DNA of 7,270 bases from Xanthobacteraceae bacterium (lineage in GTDB: Bacteria > Pseudomonadota > Alphaproteobacteria > Rhizobiales > Xanthobacteraceae): the NCBI GenBank assembly GCA_030043335.1, contig JASHXX010000079.1:1-7270 (forward strand). The letters run 5' to 3'. Below, piece by piece: positions 5,755 to 7,270 of the stretch. Position 1 is the stretch's first letter, and each line of letters starts with the position of its first letter. The notes beneath the pieces are model-generated. The model was not told the DNA's origin. It did no database searches and saw only the letters and a list, made by a program, of their open reading frames with translations. The translations under genes and the position numbers were made by a program.

Positions 5755-6135
5755 TCAGGCTCGGGGCTTGTCCCGCTCGAATGCCTTGAGCGGCTCGCCG
5801 ACCTCGACGTGAAATTTTCCAGCGTTGTCGTGACCCCATTGATAACGCTGGTGCAAGACGTTGCTCAGCGAGCGGCCCTTCGCCGCCAGGCTGTAGGCTC
5901 CCGGTGAGGCGCGGCCGCCACCGTGCCGATGGCTGATCAGCCCCGCCGACAACAAATCGCGCAAGCGTCCGGTCAGGACTTTGTCGCTGACCATCGGCAT
6001 CAGCCGGCGCAGCTCCGAATACCGGCAAGGGCGCTGTGTCATATAACAGAGTATGACGGTCTTCCATTTGCCGCCAAGCACGGCCAGCGTGAATTCCGTC
6101 GAACAATGAAACGATTTCGGCAGCTTGTTGGCCAT
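5755..6135 (-). CDS. HxlR-family transcriptional regulator
   Basis: A 126-residue winged helix-turn-helix regulator of the HxlR (DUF24) family, which act as dimers and often sense aldehydes, quinones, disulfide or other redox stress. The opening C11-S-T-E-F-T-L followed by GGKWKTVIL at 21-29 is diagnostic. The recognition helix region is YSELRRLMPMVSDKVLTGRL at 39-58, and the wing and following segment end in YSLAAKG. Cys11 is the position that is redox-active in characterised members such as YodB and HypR; Cys30 and Cys37 are additional. The start at 6135 has GAGG 6-7 bases upstream; a TTG 12 bases earlier is less likely. It is divergent from the NPD-type reductase operon across a 297-base spacer, the usual arrangement for an HxlR regulator and its oxidoreductase target. 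Control of that operon and of itself is inferred. Confidence 0.93.
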   Translation of the reverse strand: MANKLPKSFHCSTEFTLAVLGGKWKTVILCYMTQRPCRYSELRRLMPMVSDKVLTGRLRDLLSAGLISHRHGGGRASPGAYSLAAKGRSLSNVLHQRYQWGHDNAGKFHVEVGEPLKAFERDKPRA

Positions 6136-6432
6136 GGCAGTCCTCAACGTTCAATCAATCATGACAATATTCCCCCGGCGCTTACCAAGTAGTGCGTTGA
6201 AATCACCGCGTTCGGCGGCAGACTGCGAGCGGGAAACCCCATTCAATTTCGTCGTCCTCACACCGATAGAGCTAACAGACGGCGTCCATCATTGTCGCTC
6301 GGCGAACATCATTGAGCATGACTTCGATCGGCCTTACCGATATTTGAGTCGCTTCGAGAACTTGCGAATGGTTATGCAACCGGCAGCCTCAATCGCCGTC
6401 TTCGCCCGAAACGCAATCAAGGAACCATGCCC
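6136..6432. promoter_or_regulatory. Divergent regulatory spacer, HxlR / reductase operon
   Basis: About 297 bases, lower in G+C than the flanking genes. It should carry both promoters and any HxlR operator. Visible elements are a direct repeat CATCATTG at 6287-6294 and 6307-6314 (20 bases apart), an inverted repeat ATCGG-CCTTA-CCGAT at 6327-6341, and a weak TAC-CAA-GTA dyad near 6183-6191, close to the HxlR start. No -35/-10 pair stands out in either direction. No gene is seen in this stretch. Confidence 0.45.
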
Positions 6433-6522
6433 ATGAAGATCGGCATCATCGGCGGCGGGAATGTCGCCGCCGCGCTTGCGCTTTCATCTCGATCAGTAAG
6501 TCCAATGCGGAGGCATTCATGA
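6433..6522 (+). pseudogene. Remnant N-terminus of a second NPD-type reductase (29 codons)
   Basis: A 29-residue ORF beginning MKIGIIGGGNVAAALAL, the first beta strand, glycine-rich turn (GxGxxA) and start of the first helix of an NADP-binding Rossmann fold. It then loses resemblance (SSRSVSPMRRHS) and stops. The first 16 residues match the start of the next gene at 8 positions (about 29 of 48 bases), so it is a diverged paralogue and not a fresh copy. It keeps AAGGA 9 bases before its ATG; an in-frame ATG at 6427 is also possible. Its TGA overlaps the next gene's ATG as ATGA, and its last codons contain that gene's ribosome binding site. The simplest reading is an internal deletion of the first of two tandem reductase genes. 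A translated leader peptide is the alternative. Confidence 0.6.
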
Positions 6523-7154
6523 AAATTGCGGTGATTGGAACCGGTTCGGTCGGCGGCACGCTGGGGCGGCGCTGGGCCGAGCTCGGCCATTCCGTCTGCT
6601 TCGGTGTGCGCGATCCCGCCGACGCCGATGCCAAAGCACTGGTCGGCAAGATCAAGGGCGATGCCCGGCTCGCCGGCGTATCCGACGCCGCCGAGGACGC
6701 GGACGTGGTGGTGCTGGCGACGCCCTATGCGGCGAACGCCGCCGCGATCGCCTCGGCCGGCGACCTCTCAGGCAAGATTCTGATCGACGTCACCAATCCG
6801 ATCGGCGCCAATTTCACGCTGGCCGTCGGACACACCACCTCGGGCGCCGAGGAGGTGGCAAGGCTCGCACCGCGGGCGCGGGTCTTCAAGGCGATGAACC
6901 AGGTCGGCTTCGAGGTCATGGCCAACCCCACCTTCGCCGCAGGCAAGCCGGTGATGTTCGTTGCCGGCGACGACGCCGCTGGCAAGAAGGTGGTGCTCGA
7001 CCTCGTCTCGGCACTTGGCTTCGACGCGATCGACGCCGGCGAGCTCGCAATAGCCCGGCTGCTCGAGCCCTACGCAATGCTGTGGATTCACCTGATGGCC
7101 CGACGCAACATGGGCCGCAGCTTCGCGTTTGCATTGCTGCGGCGGCAGTCATGA
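6519..7154 (+). CDS. NADP-binding reductase, NPD / F420-reductase-like family
   Basis: A 211-residue Rossmann-fold oxidoreductase resembling the NADPH:F420 reductase (NPD) family, close to the normal length. It opens with MKIAVIGTGSVGGTLGRRW. The dinucleotide-binding GTGSVGG is at 7-13, and VRDP at 30-33 follows the second strand, where Arg31 favours NADP over NAD. VVVLATPYAA and the VTNP turn are typical of the middle of the fold. F420 use is not shown; many proteobacterial members probably act on other substrates. A strong GGAGG lies 5 bases before the ATG. The gene overlaps the remnant ORF upstream and the patatin-like gene downstream, each by ATGA, so it is inside a coupled operon. The divergent HxlR gene probably regulates it. 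Confidence 0.88.
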   Translation: MKIAVIGTGSVGGTLGRRWAELGHSVCFGVRDPADADAKALVGKIKGDARLAGVSDAAEDADVVVLATPYAANAAAIASAGDLSGKILIDVTNPIGANFTLAVGHTTSGAEEVARLAPRARVFKAMNQVGFEVMANPTFAAGKPVMFVAGDDAAGKKVVLDLVSALGFDAIDAGELAIARLLEPYAMLWIHLMARRNMGRSFAFALLRRQS

Positions 7155-7270
7155 CTCACGAGATCGAGATCTCCGTCCGACAAGCGCGGCCGCGGCCGCC
7201 TTTTGAGACCATCGCCCTGGTGCTGCAGGGCGGCGGCGCCCTTGGCGCCTATCAGGCCGGCGTCTATCAA
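7151..7270 (+). CDS. Patatin-like phospholipase, N-terminal fragment
   Basis: The first 40 codons of a gene that runs off the right edge. After a charged, proline-rich lead (MTHEIEISVRQARPRPP) comes IALVLQGGGALGAYQAGVYQ. This is the first strand and glycine-rich oxyanion loop (G27-G-G-A-L-G32) of bacterial patatin-like lipid acyl hydrolases; the GxSxG nucleophile and the catalytic Asp lie beyond the window. The ATG overlaps the TGA of the reductase gene, and there is no strong ribosome binding site, so translation probably depends on coupling. The family hydrolyses acyl esters of lipids. How that relates to the reductase is not evident from the sequence. Confidence 0.85.
   Translation, partial: MTHEIEISVRQARPRPPFETIALVLQGGGALGAYQAGVYQ

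Noticed and set aside
6344..6372. TTGAGT as a -35 for the reductase operon
   Set aside because: No acceptable -10 hexamer lies 16-19 bases downstream.

Overview
The window looks like ordinary chromosome from a high-GC alphaproteobacterium, most likely of the Bradyrhizobium/Rhodopseudomonas type (Hyphomicrobiales). The grounds are the IF3 sequence with its AUU start, G/C-rich third codon positions, strong GGAGG-type ribosome binding sites, and the mix of GYD, DoxX, PilZ, YbhB, HxlR and patatin-like genes. The genus is an inference from family recognition; no search was possible.

Layout, left to right. (1) 1-713, minus strand: infC (translation initiation factor IF3, starting at an ATT codon), followed downstream by the start of a GYD-domain gene that leaves the window. 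(2) 910-1686, plus: an ABHD10-like alpha/beta hydrolase divergent from infC, running tail-to-tail into a minus-strand DoxX-type membrane protein (1696-2085). (3) 2352-2633, minus: a small single-domain PilZ protein, with an exact 16-bp tandem duplication in its upstream spacer. (4) 2866-4880, minus: a two-gene operon of a luciferase-like (LLM) flavin-dependent monooxygenase and an alpha/beta hydrolase, coupled by a 4-bp ATGA overlap. (5) 5078-5641, plus: a secreted YbhB/PEBP-family protein, divergent from that operon and followed by a hairpin. (6) 5755-6135, minus: an HxlR-family regulator, divergent from a plus-strand operon made of a 29-codon remnant ORF, an NADP-binding Rossmann reductase (NPD/F420-reductase-like family) and a patatin-like phospholipase cut by the window end. 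Every junction in this operon is an ATGA overlap.

How the genes fit together. The monooxygenase plus hydrolase pair suggests oxidation followed by ester, lactone or C-C hydrolysis of an unknown substrate. The HxlR gene sits where such regulators usually sit, head-to-head with an oxidoreductase they control, and it keeps the family's N-terminal cysteine, so redox or electrophile sensing is plausible. The most unusual item is the remnant ORF at 6433-6522. It keeps a ribosome binding site and the first ~17 residues of a second NPD-type Rossmann fold, then stops while overlapping the intact paralogue.

I see no CRISPR array, insertion sequence, tRNA, rRNA or phage gene. Nothing here is clearly a new defence or mobile system.
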